Positions 1 through 7,965 of a stretch of DNA of 13,605 nt are shown here, one piece after another. The stretch spans positions 1 through 13,605 of the forward strand of contig SKJM01000654.1 of NCBI GenBank assembly GCA_007122045.1. The letters are read 5' to 3'. A program made the position numbers and the translations under genes. Source of the DNA: Planctomycetales bacterium (GTDB lineage: Bacteria > Planctomycetota > Planctomycetia > Pirellulales > Thermoguttaceae). The notes under the pieces were generated by a model, which saw nothing but the letters and a program-made list of their open reading frames with translations, was not told the DNA's origin and made no database searches. Position 1 is the stretch's first letter. Every line of letters begins with the position of its first letter.

Positions 1-1
1 C

Positions 2-447
<446 letters not shown>

Positions 448-463
448 CAACCGTAAACCGTTA

Positions 464-491
464 AGTATACTCGGCCGGCCGGCGGGATCAA
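464..491 (-). promoter_or_regulatory. Sigma-70-type promoter of tRNA-Pro
   Basis: On the minus strand TTGATC (486-491) and TATACT (464-469) are separated by 16 nt. This places transcription start about 10 nt before the mature tRNA 5' end at 447. The bases just before the -10 (CGGCCGAG) recur ahead of the predicted promoter at 1767-1796. Confidence 0.6.
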
Positions 492-523
492 GAGGACCTG
501 CCCAATGTCTCCAGGAAATCCGC

Positions 524-553
524 AAAAACCCGCCCGGGCCGGCAGAGCGGGCG
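524..553 (-). terminator. Rho-independent terminator after the isomerase-like gene
   Basis: On the minus strand CCCGC and GCGGG form a GC-rich stem, with an alternative CGCCCG/CGGGCG pairing. The 3' arm is followed directly by TTTTTG. It lies 75 nt beyond the stop codon of the isomerase-like gene and just upstream of the tRNA promoter, so it would separate the two transcription units. Confidence 0.55.
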
Positions 554-627
554 CAAGTTCCGGCGGCAGGTCCACCCCCGGCGAGGGCCGAACCGGTCGC
601 ATCGGAGGGGTCCGCCGTCGAGGTAGC

Positions 628-1578
628 TCACACGTCGCAAAGCGCAACGGCTTCGCGCAGCGACTTCAGCGGGTCGCGCGTCGGGAGGAATTCCTGGCCG
701 ACGAACCCGTCGTAATCGACCTCGACCAACGCCTTCATGCAGGCGGGGAAGTTGATCTCCTGGCCGCCGTCGGGTTCGTTGCGGCCGGGATTGCCCGCAA
801 CGTGGATGTGGCCCAACAGATCGCGGTACTGGTGGATGCGGCGGATGAGGTCGCCGTTCATGATCTGCACATGGTACAGATCGAACAGGAGCTTCATGTT
901 GGGCGAGCCGACGGCGCGGCAGATGGCGGCGCAATAGTCGATGTCGTCGCCGTGGTAGCCCGGGTGGCCCTTCATCGGGTGCGTGTCTTCGCGCGTGTTG
1001 AGCTGCTCCAGGCACAGGGTAATGCCCTTTTTCTCGGCGTAACCGATGATCTTCTTCAGGCCTACCACACAGTTGGCCATTCCTTCGGCGTCGTCGATCA
1101 CGGGCGACGAGGGGTCCTTCGGGTCGAGGTGCTTGTAGCCGGTGAAGCAGATGACGCGCTTGTAGTCGTACTCGGCGGCCTGGTCGATCGCCTTGCGCGT
1201 CGCCGGGATGACGCGCTTGTGATAGTCGGGGTTGTTGAACCCATACATGAACGGAGGGTCGGGGTCCATGTCGATCTGGACGATGGCGTTGGTCAGCCCG
1301 AAACGCTTCAGCGTCGGGTAGTCGGCCGCGCCGACCAGCTCGATGGACTCGACGCCCAGGCGCCTGGCGATGCGGCACATTTCGGCCATCTCCCAGTAGG
1401 GTTCGAAGCACCACTGGACGATCGACTGTTTGATGCGGCCCTTCCGGACGGCGGGCTGCTTGTCTTCGGCGCGGATGGCGGGAACGCCGGCTGCCAGGGC
1501 AGCGGCGCCCGCCGCCCCGCGTAACAGGTGACGGCGTGTTATGGTGGACGATGTCGAAACGCGGTCGGGTTGGGTCAT
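628..1578 (-). CDS. Tat-exported hydroxypyruvate isomerase-like TIM-barrel protein (sugar phosphate isomerase/epimerase superfamily)
   Basis: The protein has 316 residues. The N-terminus carries a twin-arginine signal (TRRHLLRG, Arg15-Arg16), an Ala-rich hydrophobic stretch and a likely cleavage site after IRA (residue 37), so the enzyme is probably exported. The rest matches the xylose-isomerase-like TIM barrel (AP-endonuclease-2 fold) and resembles E. coli Hyi. Glu191 in CLEQLN, Asp233 and His236 in LLFDLYH, the stretch HIHVAGNPGRNEPDGGQEIN (257-276) and Glu296 in GQEFLP correspond to the family's metal and substrate positions. Hyi interconverts hydroxypyruvate and tartronate semialdehyde, but exported planctomycete members may use other sugars, so the substrate is open. 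I chose the ATG at 1578 because GAGGTG lies 7 nt upstream and the Tat motif then sits near the N-terminus. The frame extends to 1695, but that part is translated repeat sequence. Confidence 0.85.
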   Translation of the reverse strand: MTQPDRVSTSSTITRRHLLRGAAGAAALAAGVPAIRAEDKQPAVRKGRIKQSIVQWCFEPYWEMAEMCRIARRLGVESIELVGAADYPTLKRFGLTNAIVQIDMDPDPPFMYGFNNPDYHKRVIPATRKAIDQAAEYDYKRVICFTGYKHLDPKDPSSPVIDDAEGMANCVVGLKKIIGYAEKKGITLCLEQLNTREDTHPMKGHPGYHGDDIDYCAAICRAVGSPNMKLLFDLYHVQIMNGDLIRRIHQYRDLLGHIHVAGNPGRNEPDGGQEINFPACMKALVEVDYDGFVGQEFLPTRDPLKSLREAVALCDV

Positions 1579-1644
1579 GGGATAGCACCTCTTCATAGGG
1601 GAGTGGTCCAGGTACGTTGCTGTAAGGCGAGCGGTGGCCGCCAA

Positions 1645-1735
1645 GTAGGATGGACATTCTTGTCCGTCGGGCGAAAGACGGACAGGAATGTCCATCCTAC
1701 CGGTATACTTCCACGACGGACAGGAATGTCCATCC
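1645..1735. repeat. Cluster of three REP-like palindromes (family 1)
   Basis: Three copies of a sequence of about 24 nt beginning GTAGGATGGACATTC are present: 1645-1668 in plus orientation, and 1677-1700 and 1715-1735 inverted. Each copy folds by itself into GATGGACA-TTCC-TGTCCGTC, an 8-bp stem with a TTCC loop, preceded by GTAG. Copies 1 and 2 also pair with each other over 24 bp with one mismatch and an 8-nt loop. The third copy has lost GTAG (it has CAAG). Copies 2 and 3 plus their following bases look like a 38-nt tandem duplication. The cluster lies between the epimerase and isomerase-like genes, in the predicted leader of the latter. Confidence 0.9.
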
Positions 1736-1766
1736 TTGCGATATACTCCGTTTCACCGCTCGACCT

Positions 1767-1796
1767 ATTATACTCGGCCGCAGGGCATGCCGTCCA
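1767..1796 (-). promoter_or_regulatory. Predicted promoter of the isomerase-like gene
   Basis: On the minus strand there is a perfect TATAAT (1767-1772) with TGGACG (1791-1796) 18 nt upstream, a four-of-six match to the -35 consensus. Transcription would start near 1760, giving a leader of about 180 nt that contains the palindrome cluster. The spacer and -10 share 12 identical bases with the tRNA-Pro promoter region. Confidence 0.5.
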
Positions 1797-1806
1797 GCGG
1801 CCCGGC

Positions 1807-2745
1807 CTAGGCGATCAGCGAGCGGTAGTAGTCAATTGATCGCCGCAGGCCCTCCTCGAAGCCGATCGGGGGTTCGTAGCCGAGCAGTTGGCGGGCGAGG
1901 GTGATGTCGGCCAGGCTTTCGCGCACGTCGCCGGCACGCGGGGGGGCGTGCCGCGGCTCGACGCGGGTACCCAGCAAGTCGTTGATCGAGGCCAGGAGGG
2001 TGAGCAGGCTGAATTGGGTGCCGTTGGCCACGTTCAGCACGTGGCCGGCCACGTTGGGGCCATCGGCGGCCAGCAGGTTGGCGTGGACCACGTTGGCCAC
2101 GAAGGTGAAATCGCGCGACTGCCGGCCGTCGCCATAGATCACCGGCTGTGCGCCGGAGAGGATGGTGGTAATAAACCGTGGGATGACGGCGGCGTACTCA
2201 CTCTTGGGGTCCTGGCGTGGCCCGAATACGTTGAAGTACCGCAGGGCCACCGTCTCCAGCCCGTAGGTGGCCGTGAACGCCCGGCAGTAGTACTCGGCGG
2301 CCAGTTTGGCGGCGGCGTAGGGCGACAGGGGGGCGGGCAGGTCGGTTTCCCGCTTGCTGGCGGTAGGCTGGTCGCCGTAGGCGCTGCTCGAGGCGGCGTA
2401 GACCACGCGGCGGACCCCCGCGGCACGTGCCGCGTCCAATAAGGCGACCGTCCCGGTTACGCAAGCGGCGTTGGTGTCGAGGGGGAAGTCGACGCTGCGG
2501 GGCACCGAAGCCAACGCCGCCTGGTGAAACACGCACTCGGCGCCCTCCACGGCTTCGGCCACGGCCGCCGAATCGAGCAGATCGGCTTCGAAGAACCGGA
2601 TGCGGTCGCGGAACGAGTTCATGTTGCCAAGGTGTCCGGTGCTCAGGTTGTCGAGCACGCGTACCGTATGCCCCCGCTCGACGAGGGCGGCGGCGATATG
2701 GGACCCGATAAAGCCGGCGCCGCCGGTGACCAGGTAAGTAGCCAT
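1807..2745 (-). CDS. NAD-dependent sugar-nucleotide epimerase (GalE/WbpP-like extended SDR)
   Basis: The protein has 312 residues, the usual length for this family. A Rossmann NAD motif GGAGFIGSH (residues 8-16) is followed by Asp32 in VLDNLSTG, the catalytic Ser region SSSAYGD (119-125) and Tyr143-x3-Lys147 in PYAAAK. The segment RYFNVFGPRQDP (169-180) followed by EYAAVIPRF is typical of UDP-GlcNAc/UDP-glucose 4-epimerases of the WbpP/TviC group. The likely reaction is C4 epimerisation of a UDP-hexose for cell-surface polysaccharide, but the exact sugar cannot be read from the sequence. I chose the ATG at 2745 because a GAGGA precedes it by 10 nt and the Rossmann strand starts at once. The gene begins 33 nt after the zinc-ribbon gene, so the two are probably cotranscribed. 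Confidence 0.92.
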   Translation of the reverse strand: MATYLVTGGAGFIGSHIAAALVERGHTVRVLDNLSTGHLGNMNSFRDRIRFFEADLLDSAAVAEAVEGAECVFHQAALASVPRSVDFPLDTNAACVTGTVALLDAARAAGVRRVVYAASSSAYGDQPTASKRETDLPAPLSPYAAAKLAAEYYCRAFTATYGLETVALRYFNVFGPRQDPKSEYAAVIPRFITTILSGAQPVIYGDGRQSRDFTFVANVVHANLLAADGPNVAGHVLNVANGTQFSLLTLLASINDLLGTRVEPRHAPPRAGDVRESLADITLARQLLGYEPPIGFEEGLRRSIDYYRSLIA

Positions 2746-2778
2746 TGGGTTGGATTCCTCGTGGTGGCCGCCGGCCAT

Positions 2779-3330
2779 CTAGCCTGAAGCCCGGACGATG
2801 AACAAAAGGATCACTCCGATGACGACGACTGCGGCAATAGCAATAGACCAGTTCAGCCATGCCCGGGCGGTGCGTGCCTCGCGGCGTTCCTCCTCGAGTT
2901 GCCGCTCGCGGCGACGTTCGAGGCTGTCGTCGTAGCGGAGCTGGAATTGGGCGTTACAGAAGGGGCAGAGGGCGTCCTGGCCGATCATCTCCTCGGGCGT
3001 TTCCAGCACGTGCCCGCTGGGGCAGGGGATGTGCAAGAGCTTGGGGTCGGCTGCGGTTATTTCAGGTGGGGCTGCAGCCTGCTCTGGAGGCGCGCCGCCG
3101 AGGACCGAGAAGTCGGGGGCTGTGTGCAAGGCGGGAAAGGCCTCGTCGGAGGGGGCCGATGGGCCGCCGCCGGGGGCAGCTCCGTCGGAGGGATCCTGAG
3201 GCAACTCGCGCCCGTCGGGAGCGGGTATCAGCATCAAAACACCGCACTCGGGACACTCGCACTGCTGGCCGGCCTGCGACTGCTCGGCCTGGAGGAGGTG
3301 TCCGTGCGGGCACATGAATTGAAAAGCCAT
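2779..3330 (-). CDS. Tail-anchored protein with two zinc ribbons
   Basis: The protein has 183 residues. Two similar treble-clef-like ribbons are visible. The first has CPHGH (Cys7) with CECPEC (Cys26, Cys29), and the second has CPSGH (Cys103) with CPFC (Cys122, Cys125). They are joined by a Pro/Ala/Gly-rich linker (about 36-95). A highly charged helix rich in Glu and Arg (about 138-156) leads into one C-terminal hydrophobic segment (about 158-179) ending RASG. The ribbons should therefore face the cytoplasm on a tail anchor. I do not recognise a specific function. An in-frame ATG at 3366 has a GGAGG 4 nt upstream, but the 12 extra residues come from AT-richer, non-coding-looking DNA and the first ribbon begins at the ATG at 3330, so I prefer 3330. 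The gene diverges from folE. Confidence 0.7.
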   Translation of the reverse strand: MAFQFMCPHGHLLQAEQSQAGQQCECPECGVLMLIPAPDGRELPQDPSDGAAPGGGPSAPSDEAFPALHTAPDFSVLGGAPPEQAAAPPEITAADPKLLHIPCPSGHVLETPEEMIGQDALCPFCNAQFQLRYDDSLERRRERQLEEERREARTARAWLNWSIAIAAVVVIGVILLFIVRASG

Positions 3331-3411
3331 GGCAGGTTTCGCATTTGCATTGGTCCAACATTTCATTATGCCTCCGAAAGTGCGCGGCGTCCAATCCCCC
3401 CTTCGCGCATG

Positions 3412-3440
3412 TTGACGCCCACCGTGGCATGGCCTACCAT
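3412..3440 (+). promoter_or_regulatory. Predicted promoter of the folE-moaA transcription unit
   Basis: TTGACG (3412-3417) and TACCAT (3435-3440) are separated by 17 nt, five-of-six and four-of-six matches to the sigma-70 consensus. Transcription would start near 3447, ahead of AGGAG (3464-3468) and the GTG start at 3477. It lies in the short divergent region shared with the zinc-ribbon gene. Confidence 0.5.
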
Positions 3441-3476
3441 GATACTATTGTGGGCAACCATTCAGGAGCCAGCATC

Positions 3477-4142
3477 GTGGCAACAGATACCGATATCGAA
3501 CCGCGCGCCGGCCTGCGAGGCACACTGGCGGCCGAGTTGGACGATTTCGACGAGTCGGTGGCGGACCGGAACGGGCAGGTCGATCTGCCTCGCATTGAGC
3601 GGGCGATCCGTGAAATCCTGTTGGCCATCGGGGAAGACCCCGACCGAGAGGGGCTGCAGGAGACCCCCGCACGGGTCGCCCGAATGTACCAGGAACTGTT
3701 CACCGGCCTCCACGAGGACCCGACCCTCCACCTGCGGAAGTTCTTCTCCGACACGTGCGACGAGGTGGTGCTGGTGCGCGACATCAGCTTCAACAGCATG
3801 TGCGAGCACCACATGCTGCCGTTCATGGGAAAGGCGCATATCGGGTATCTTCCGGGCAAGCGGGTGGTAGGGCTCAGCAAACTCGCCCGCGTGGTCGACA
3901 GCGTCGCCCGGCGCCCCCAGGTCCAGGAACGCATGACCGAGCAGATTGCCGACTTGCTGGAGCAGCAGCTTCGCGCGAAGGGGGTGGCGGTGGTGATCGA
4001 GGCCGTGCACACGTGCATGACCATCCGTGGTATCCGGCGGCCGGGCAGCGTGTGCGTCACCTCGGCGATGAAGGGGTGCTTCCGCAACCGGGCCTCGAGC
4101 CGGGCGGAAATCATGACGCTCATGTACGGCGACCGGCGGTAG
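3477..4142 (+). CDS. folE: GTP cyclohydrolase I
   Basis: FolE converts GTP to 7,8-dihydroneopterin triphosphate, the first step of tetrahydrofolate synthesis and related pterin pathways. The 221-residue length is normal for the family. The zinc ligands are present: Cys109 and His112 in MCEHHMLPF, and Cys180 in [33 protein letters not shown] and [16 protein letters not shown] are standard family blocks. The frame is open much further upstream, but AGGAG 8 nt before GTG 3477 and a promoter ending near 3440 support this start. An in-frame ATG at 3429 would fall inside the promoter spacer. It is the first gene of the plus-strand run, and the next gene starts 29 nt after its stop. Confidence 0.95.
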   Translation: MATDTDIEPRAGLRGTLAAELDDFDESVADRNGQVDLPRIERAIREILLAIGEDPDREGLQETPARVARMYQELFTGLHEDPTLHLRKFFSDTCDEVVLVRDISFNSMCEHHMLPFMGKAHIGYLPGKRVVGLSKLARVVDSVARRPQVQERMTEQIADLLEQQLRAKGVAVVIEAVHTCMTIRGIRRPGSVCVTSAMKGCFRNRASSRAEIMTLMYGDRR

Positions 4143-4171
4143 CCCTTCGTGGAGCAAGCGGTAGCCCCCTC

Positions 4172-7162
4172 ATGGAGCAGCACGAGGCGCAACGCGACAT
4201 CATCCTGGACGACCTTCGCGGGCTGGTCCGCGGCGAGGTGCTGGGCGACCCCGTCTCCCGGCAGCTTTACACCAGCGACGGGAGCATTTTCGAGATCCGC
4301 CCCCTGGCCGTCGTCCGCCCGCGAAACACGGCCGACATCGTCGCGTGCGTGCAATATGCCGGCGAAAAGGGCATTCCGATCCACGCCCGGGGCTCGGGCA
4401 GCGGCGTGGCGGGCGAATCGCTCGGGCCGGGGCTGGTGCTCGACTTCTCGAAGTTCCTCCGGCGCGTCCTGTATGCCGATGGGGAGCAGGTTCGCGTGCA
4501 GCCGGGGGTGGTCCACGAGCGGCTCAACGCCCAGCTTCACCGCGCCGGGCGCATCTTCGGCCCCGATCCGAGCAATGGCGAGGTAACCACCATCGGCGGT
4601 GTGCTTGCCGTCAACGCGGCGGGGAGCCGTTGGCCCCGCTACGGCGCCGCCTGCGACAACGTGCTGAGCATCCAGGCGGTTACCGCGTCCGGCGAGATCA
4701 TGGAGTTCGGCCGCGAGCCGGTGGGTGGGCCGGGGAAGGCGCCTGCCGGTTCGGGCAAGGGCGCGTTGGTTTGGCGGCTCGCGACTCTCCTGGACGAACA
4801 CGCCGAACTGATCGGGCGGCACAGCCCCAAGGCGCCCATGCACCGGTGCGGCTACAACCTGCGGGGGGTGCTGGAGGGCGGCTGTTTGGACCTGCCCCGG
4901 TTGCTCTGCGGCTCCGAGGGCACGCTGGCGCTGATCAGCGAGGCGACGCTCCGCATCGAGCCGTTGCCCCGGTATCGAGGCGTGGCCCTGCTGCTGTTCG
5001 ACAGCGTCGACAAGGCGGCCCGCGCCGTGCAGGAAATCCTCCCGCAGCGTCCGGCGGCGTGCGACCTGATGGACCGACGCCACCTGAGCTTGGCGCGGGA
5101 GACCGAGGTCCGGTTCGACCTGCTCATCCCCAGGCGAACCGAGGCGGTCCTGCTGGTCGAGCAGGAAGGGGACGATTGGAACGACGCGCGGACCCGGCTC
5201 GAGCGGCTCGTCGACCGGCTCCGCAACGGGCGCCGCCTGGCATTCGACGCGCGAGTGGCGTTCGACCCCGACGACTTCGACCTCTACTGGCGGCTGGCCA
5301 CGAAGATTCAGCCGGCGCTGTTTCAGGTGCGAGGGCCTGCCCGGCCGGTGCCGGTGGTGGAAGACATCGCCGTCCCGCCGGAGATCCTGCCGGAGTTTCT
5401 GGTGCGCGTGCAAAACGTGCTGAAGCGGCGGCAGGTGACCGCCTCGATCTTCAGCCACGCGGCCCAAGGGCAACTGCACGTCCAGCCGTTCCTCGACGTG
5501 TTCGACACCTCCGACATCGACCGGATGCGAGGACTGGCCGAGGACCTGTATGAGGAAGTGTTCGAGGCGGGGGGCACGATCAGCGGCGAGCACGGCGTGG
5601 GCCTCGCCCGGACCGCCTTCCTCCAGCGGCAGGTGGGCCCGATGTACGACGTGTTCCGCGAGGTGAAGGCGATCTTCGATCCGGGGAACCTGTTGAACCC
5701 GGGCAAGATCGTCGGCGATGACCCCGACCTGCTGACGCGGCACCTGCGCCGGCCGCTCGAGCCGGCCCTGCCGGCCCTGCCGGCCCCCACGGCGGCGGCC
5801 GACGCCGAGGCGCCGCCGATGCGCGACCTGGTGGAACTGCAGCTCGACTGGCACCCCTCGGAAGTGGCCGTTCCGGCGAGCGACTGCAACCGCTGCGGCA
5901 CGTGCCGCACGCAGTCGCCCGACGCGCGGATGTGCCCCCTGTTCCGCATCGCCCCCTCGGAAGAGGCGTCGCCGCGGGCGAAAGCGAACCTGATTTGCGG
6001 TCTGCTCAGCGGGCAACTGGAATTGACCACGCTGACCAGCGACCGGTTCAAGCAGGTGGCCGACCTGTGCTACTACTGCCATATGTGCCGCCTGGAGTGC
6101 CCGGCGCACGTCGATATTCCGCGGCTGGTCCGGGAGAGCAAAGGGGCGTACGTGGCGGCGAACGGCCTGTCGATGTCCGACTGGATCATGACCCGCCTCG
6201 ACACCCTCGACGCGCTGGCCGGCCTGGTGAGCCCCGCGGCCAACTGGGCGCTTTCGAATCGGCTGATGCGTTGGATCGGCGAGAAGACGCTCGGCATCGC
6301 GCAGGGGCGGAAGCTGCCGCGGGTCACCTCGCGGCCGTACCTGCGGCGGGCCGCCCGGCGACGGCTGACGCGCCCCTCGCGCCGCGCGGAAAGCAAGGTG
6401 GCCTATTTCGTCGATCTGTACGCGAACCACCACGACCCCCAGTTGGCCGAAGCCCTGGTGGCCATTCTGGAACACAACGGCGTTTCGGTTTACGTGCCGC
6501 CGGGGCAGCGGCAGGCGGGCATGCCGGCCATCGCGTGCGGGGCGCTCGACCGGGCGCGCCGGCTGGCGCAGCGGAACGTGATCATCTTCGCCGAGGCCGT
6601 CCGGCAGGGCTACCACGTGGTGGCGACCGAGCCCGCCGCGGCCCTGTGCCTCGCGCGCGAGTACCCGCAGTTGCTCGACGACGAAGACGCCCGCCTCGTG
6701 GCCGCCCACAGCAGCGAGGCGTGCACCTTCCTCTGGCGCATGCACCGCGAAGCCCGGCTGCGGCTCGACTTCAAACCCGTCCACGCCACGCTCGGCTACC
6801 ATACCCCCTGCCACCTGGCGGCCCTGCAGGTGGGCACCCCGGGCGAGAACCTGCTGCGGCTGATTCCCGGGCTGCGGGTGCATCACATCGAGGAAGGCTG
6901 TTCCGGCATGGCCGGCACGTTCGGCTTGCAGCACCGGAACTACCGCACGAGTTTGCGGGCGGGTTGGCGCCTGATTTCCCGGCTGCGCGATCCGGTGCTC
7001 CAGGCCGGCACGACCGAGTGCAGCACGTGCAAAGTGCAAATGGAGCAGGGCACCACCAAACCCACCATCCACCCGATCAAGGTGCTCGCCCTGGCCTACG
7101 GCCTGATGCCGGGGGTCGAGAAACTGCTGAAATCGCCATGCAAGGAGTTGATCGTCACGTGA
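4172..7162 (+). CDS. FAD- and Fe-S-binding dehydrogenase, YdiJ-like (D-2-hydroxyacid/D-2-hydroxyglutarate dehydrogenase family)
   Basis: The 996-residue protein fuses a GlcD-like flavoprotein to a GlcF-like iron-sulfur protein, as in E. coli YdiJ. The FAD_binding_4 domain spans roughly 40-200 (RPRNTADIVACVQYAGEKG, HARGSGSGVAGES, TIGGVLAVNAAGSRWPRYG). The FAD-oxidase C domain follows, with GTISGEHGVG (SGEHGVG at 471-477) and PGNLLNPGKIV. After a Pro/Ala-rich linker come two 4Fe-4S motifs: Cys572, Cys575, Cys578 and Cys588, then Cys633, Cys636, Cys639 and Cys643. The C-terminal half has a CCG-type domain with Cys880 (HTPCHL), Cys910 (EEGCSGMAGTFG) and Cys950/Cys953 (ECSTCK). The first CCG-like segment has QRQAGMP (779-785) where paired cysteines occur in GlpC/GlcF relatives. 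YdiJ oxidises D-2-hydroxyglutarate, but the substrate here is inferred only from fold and architecture. Its stop overlaps the moaD start. Confidence 0.9.
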   Translation: MEQHEAQRDIILDDLRGLVRGEVLGDPVSRQLYTSDGSIFEIRPLAVVRPRNTADIVACVQYAGEKGIPIHARGSGSGVAGESLGPGLVLDFSKFLRRVLYADGEQVRVQPGVVHERLNAQLHRAGRIFGPDPSNGEVTTIGGVLAVNAAGSRWPRYGAACDNVLSIQAVTASGEIMEFGREPVGGPGKAPAGSGKGALVWRLATLLDEHAELIGRHSPKAPMHRCGYNLRGVLEGGCLDLPRLLCGSEGTLALISEATLRIEPLPRYRGVALLLFDSVDKAARAVQEILPQRPAACDLMDRRHLSLARETEVRFDLLIPRRTEAVLLVEQEGDDWNDARTRLERLVDRLRNGRRLAFDARVAFDPDDFDLYWRLATKIQPALFQVRGPARPVPVVEDIAVPPEILPEFLVRVQNVLKRRQVTASIFSHAAQGQLHVQPFLDVFDTSDIDRMRGLAEDLYEEVFEAGGTISGEHGVGLARTAFLQRQVGPMYDVFREVKAIFDPGNLLNPGKIVGDDPDLLTRHLRRPLEPALPALPAPTAAADAEAPPMRDLVELQLDWHPSEVAVPASDCNRCGTCRTQSPDARMCPLFRIAPSEEASPRAKANLICGLLSGQLELTTLTSDRFKQVADLCYYCHMCRLECPAHVDIPRLVRESKGAYVAANGLSMSDWIMTRLDTLDALAGLVSPAANWALSNRLMRWIGEKTLGIAQGRKLPRVTSRPYLRRAARRRLTRPSRRAESKVAYFVDLYANHHDPQLAEALVAILEHNGVSVYVPPGQRQAGMPAIACGALDRARRLAQRNVIIFAEAVRQGYHVVATEPAAALCLAREYPQLLDDEDARLVAAHSSEACTFLWRMHREARLRLDFKPVHATLGYHTPCHLAALQVGTPGENLLRLIPGLRVHHIEEGCSGMAGTFGLQHRNYRTSLRAGWRLISRLRDPVLQAGTTECSTCKVQMEQGTTKPTIHPIKVLALAYGLMPGVEKLLKSPCKELIVT

Positions 7163-7404
7163 ACGTCCGTGTGTTGTTGTTCGCCGGGGCCCGCGAACTG
7201 GCCGGTTCCGGCGCCGTCGAGTTGAACCTGCCGGAGCCGGCGACGGTTGCCGAGCTGCGGTCGGCCCTGGCCGTCCAGTGCCCCGCCCTGGGGGCGATTC
7301 TCGACCGGTCGGCCGTGGCCGTCGGCGGCCGGTACGCCGGCCCTTCCGACGCCGTCGGCCCCGGAGCGGAAGTGGCCCTTATCCCGCCGGTCAGCGGAGG
7401 ATAG
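7159..7404 (+). CDS. moaD: Molybdopterin synthase small subunit, sulfur carrier MoaD
   Basis: The 81-residue beta-grasp protein begins VNVRVLLFAGARELAGS and ends IPPVSGG. The C-terminal Gly-Gly is the site that is adenylated and thiocarboxylated so that MoaD can donate sulfur to precursor Z (cPMP) in the MoaD-MoaE complex. The GTG start overlaps the stop of the preceding dehydrogenase gene in the sequence GTGA, and AGGAG lies 11 nt upstream within that gene, so translational coupling is likely. Blocks such as PEPATVAELRSALA and VAVGGRYAGPSDAV are typical of MoaD. A palindromic repeat pair follows before moaE. Confidence 0.9.
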   Translation: MNVRVLLFAGARELAGSGAVELNLPEPATVAELRSALAVQCPALGAILDRSAVAVGGRYAGPSDAVGPGAEVALIPPVSGG

Positions 7405-7427
7405 AATACACTGGGGCCACGGCGGAC

Positions 7428-7503
7428 GTAGGATGGACATTCCTGTCCGTCTTCGAAGCGACACGGTCCACTTTGCCGCGACGGACAGGAATGTCCATCC
7501 TAC
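7428..7503. repeat. Inverted pair of REP-like palindromes (family 1) between moaD and moaE
   Basis: Two perfect inverted copies of the 24-nt family-1 element (begins GTAGGATGGACATTCC) lie at 7428-7451 and 7480-7503 with a 28-nt spacer. Each starts with GTAG at its outer edge and forms its own 8-bp TTCC-loop hairpin, and together they can form a 24-bp stem. This is the same family as at 1645-1735. It fills most of the 132-nt gap, the only wide gap within an otherwise tightly packed gene run. Confidence 0.92.
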
Positions 7504-7536
7504 CGGGGGGTTGCTTCCCCCGGCTCGCCTTGCAGC

Positions 7537-7962
7537 ATGATTCACCTGACTCGTACACCGATCGATCCGCACCGCGTGCTGGCGGCCGTTCAGTCGCCGG
7601 CGGCCGGCGCCGTGGTCCTGTTCCTGGGCACCGTGCGCGAGTGGACCGGCCAAAAACGCACCGTGTCGCTCACCTACGAGGCCTACGCCGACATGGCCCG
7701 CGACCAACTCGCCCAACTCGCCTCCGAAGCCCGCACACGGTGGCCGCTGACCGGTTGTGCCGTGGAACACCGGCTGGGGCGGGTGGAACGGGGCGAGGCG
7801 AGCGTGGCCATCGCCGTCAGCGCGCCGCACCGGCGGGCGGCCTTCGAGGCCGGCCAGTGGCTGATCGACCGCGTCAAGGAGGTCGTGCCCATCTGGAAAC
7901 AGGAGCAATACACCGACGGGGCGACCGAATGGGTTCACCGCGAGGCCGCTTCCGACGACTGA
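7537..7962 (+). CDS. moaE: Molybdopterin synthase catalytic subunit MoaE
   Basis: MoaE binds cPMP and, with two thiocarboxylated MoaD molecules, inserts the dithiolene sulfurs to make molybdopterin. The 141-residue length fits the family. Diagnostic segments are LFLGTVRE (28-35), LTYEAYADMA (45-54), SAPHRRAAFEAGQWLIDRVK (95-114) and VPIWKQEQY, with Lys114 and Lys121 at the conserved lysine positions and His98-Arg99 in the substrate-binding region. The ATG at 7537 has no clear ribosome-binding site, which is common in planctomycetes. The stop is separated from the moaA start by only 3 nt. Confidence 0.95.
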   Translation: MIHLTRTPIDPHRVLAAVQSPAAGAVVLFLGTVREWTGQKRTVSLTYEAYADMARDQLAQLASEARTRWPLTGCAVEHRLGRVERGEASVAIAVSAPHRRAAFEAGQWLIDRVKEVVPIWKQEQYTDGATEWVHREAASDD

Positions 7963-7965
7963 ACC

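Noticed and set aside
505..1524. A 339-codon plus-strand frame opposite the isomerase-like gene
   Set aside because: The opposite strand encodes a clear Tat-signal TIM-barrel protein. This frame is its complement and shows no motif.
1579..1695. N-terminal extension of the isomerase-like protein beginning MDIPVRLSPDGQECPSY
   Set aside because: It is translation of a REP-like palindrome. The Shine-Dalgarno sequence and Tat motif support the ATG at 1578.
3345..3476. Upstream extension of FolE to the ATG at 3345 or 3429
   Set aside because: It would overlap the promoter and the divergent gene. GTG 3477 has a well-spaced AGGAG and gives the normal family length.
3434..7072. A 1212-codon open frame on the minus strand opposite folE and the YdiJ-like gene
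   Set aside because: It is a GC-rich antisense shadow. The plus-strand frames carry all recognisable motifs, and the antisense product is His/Arg/Gly-rich with no domain character.
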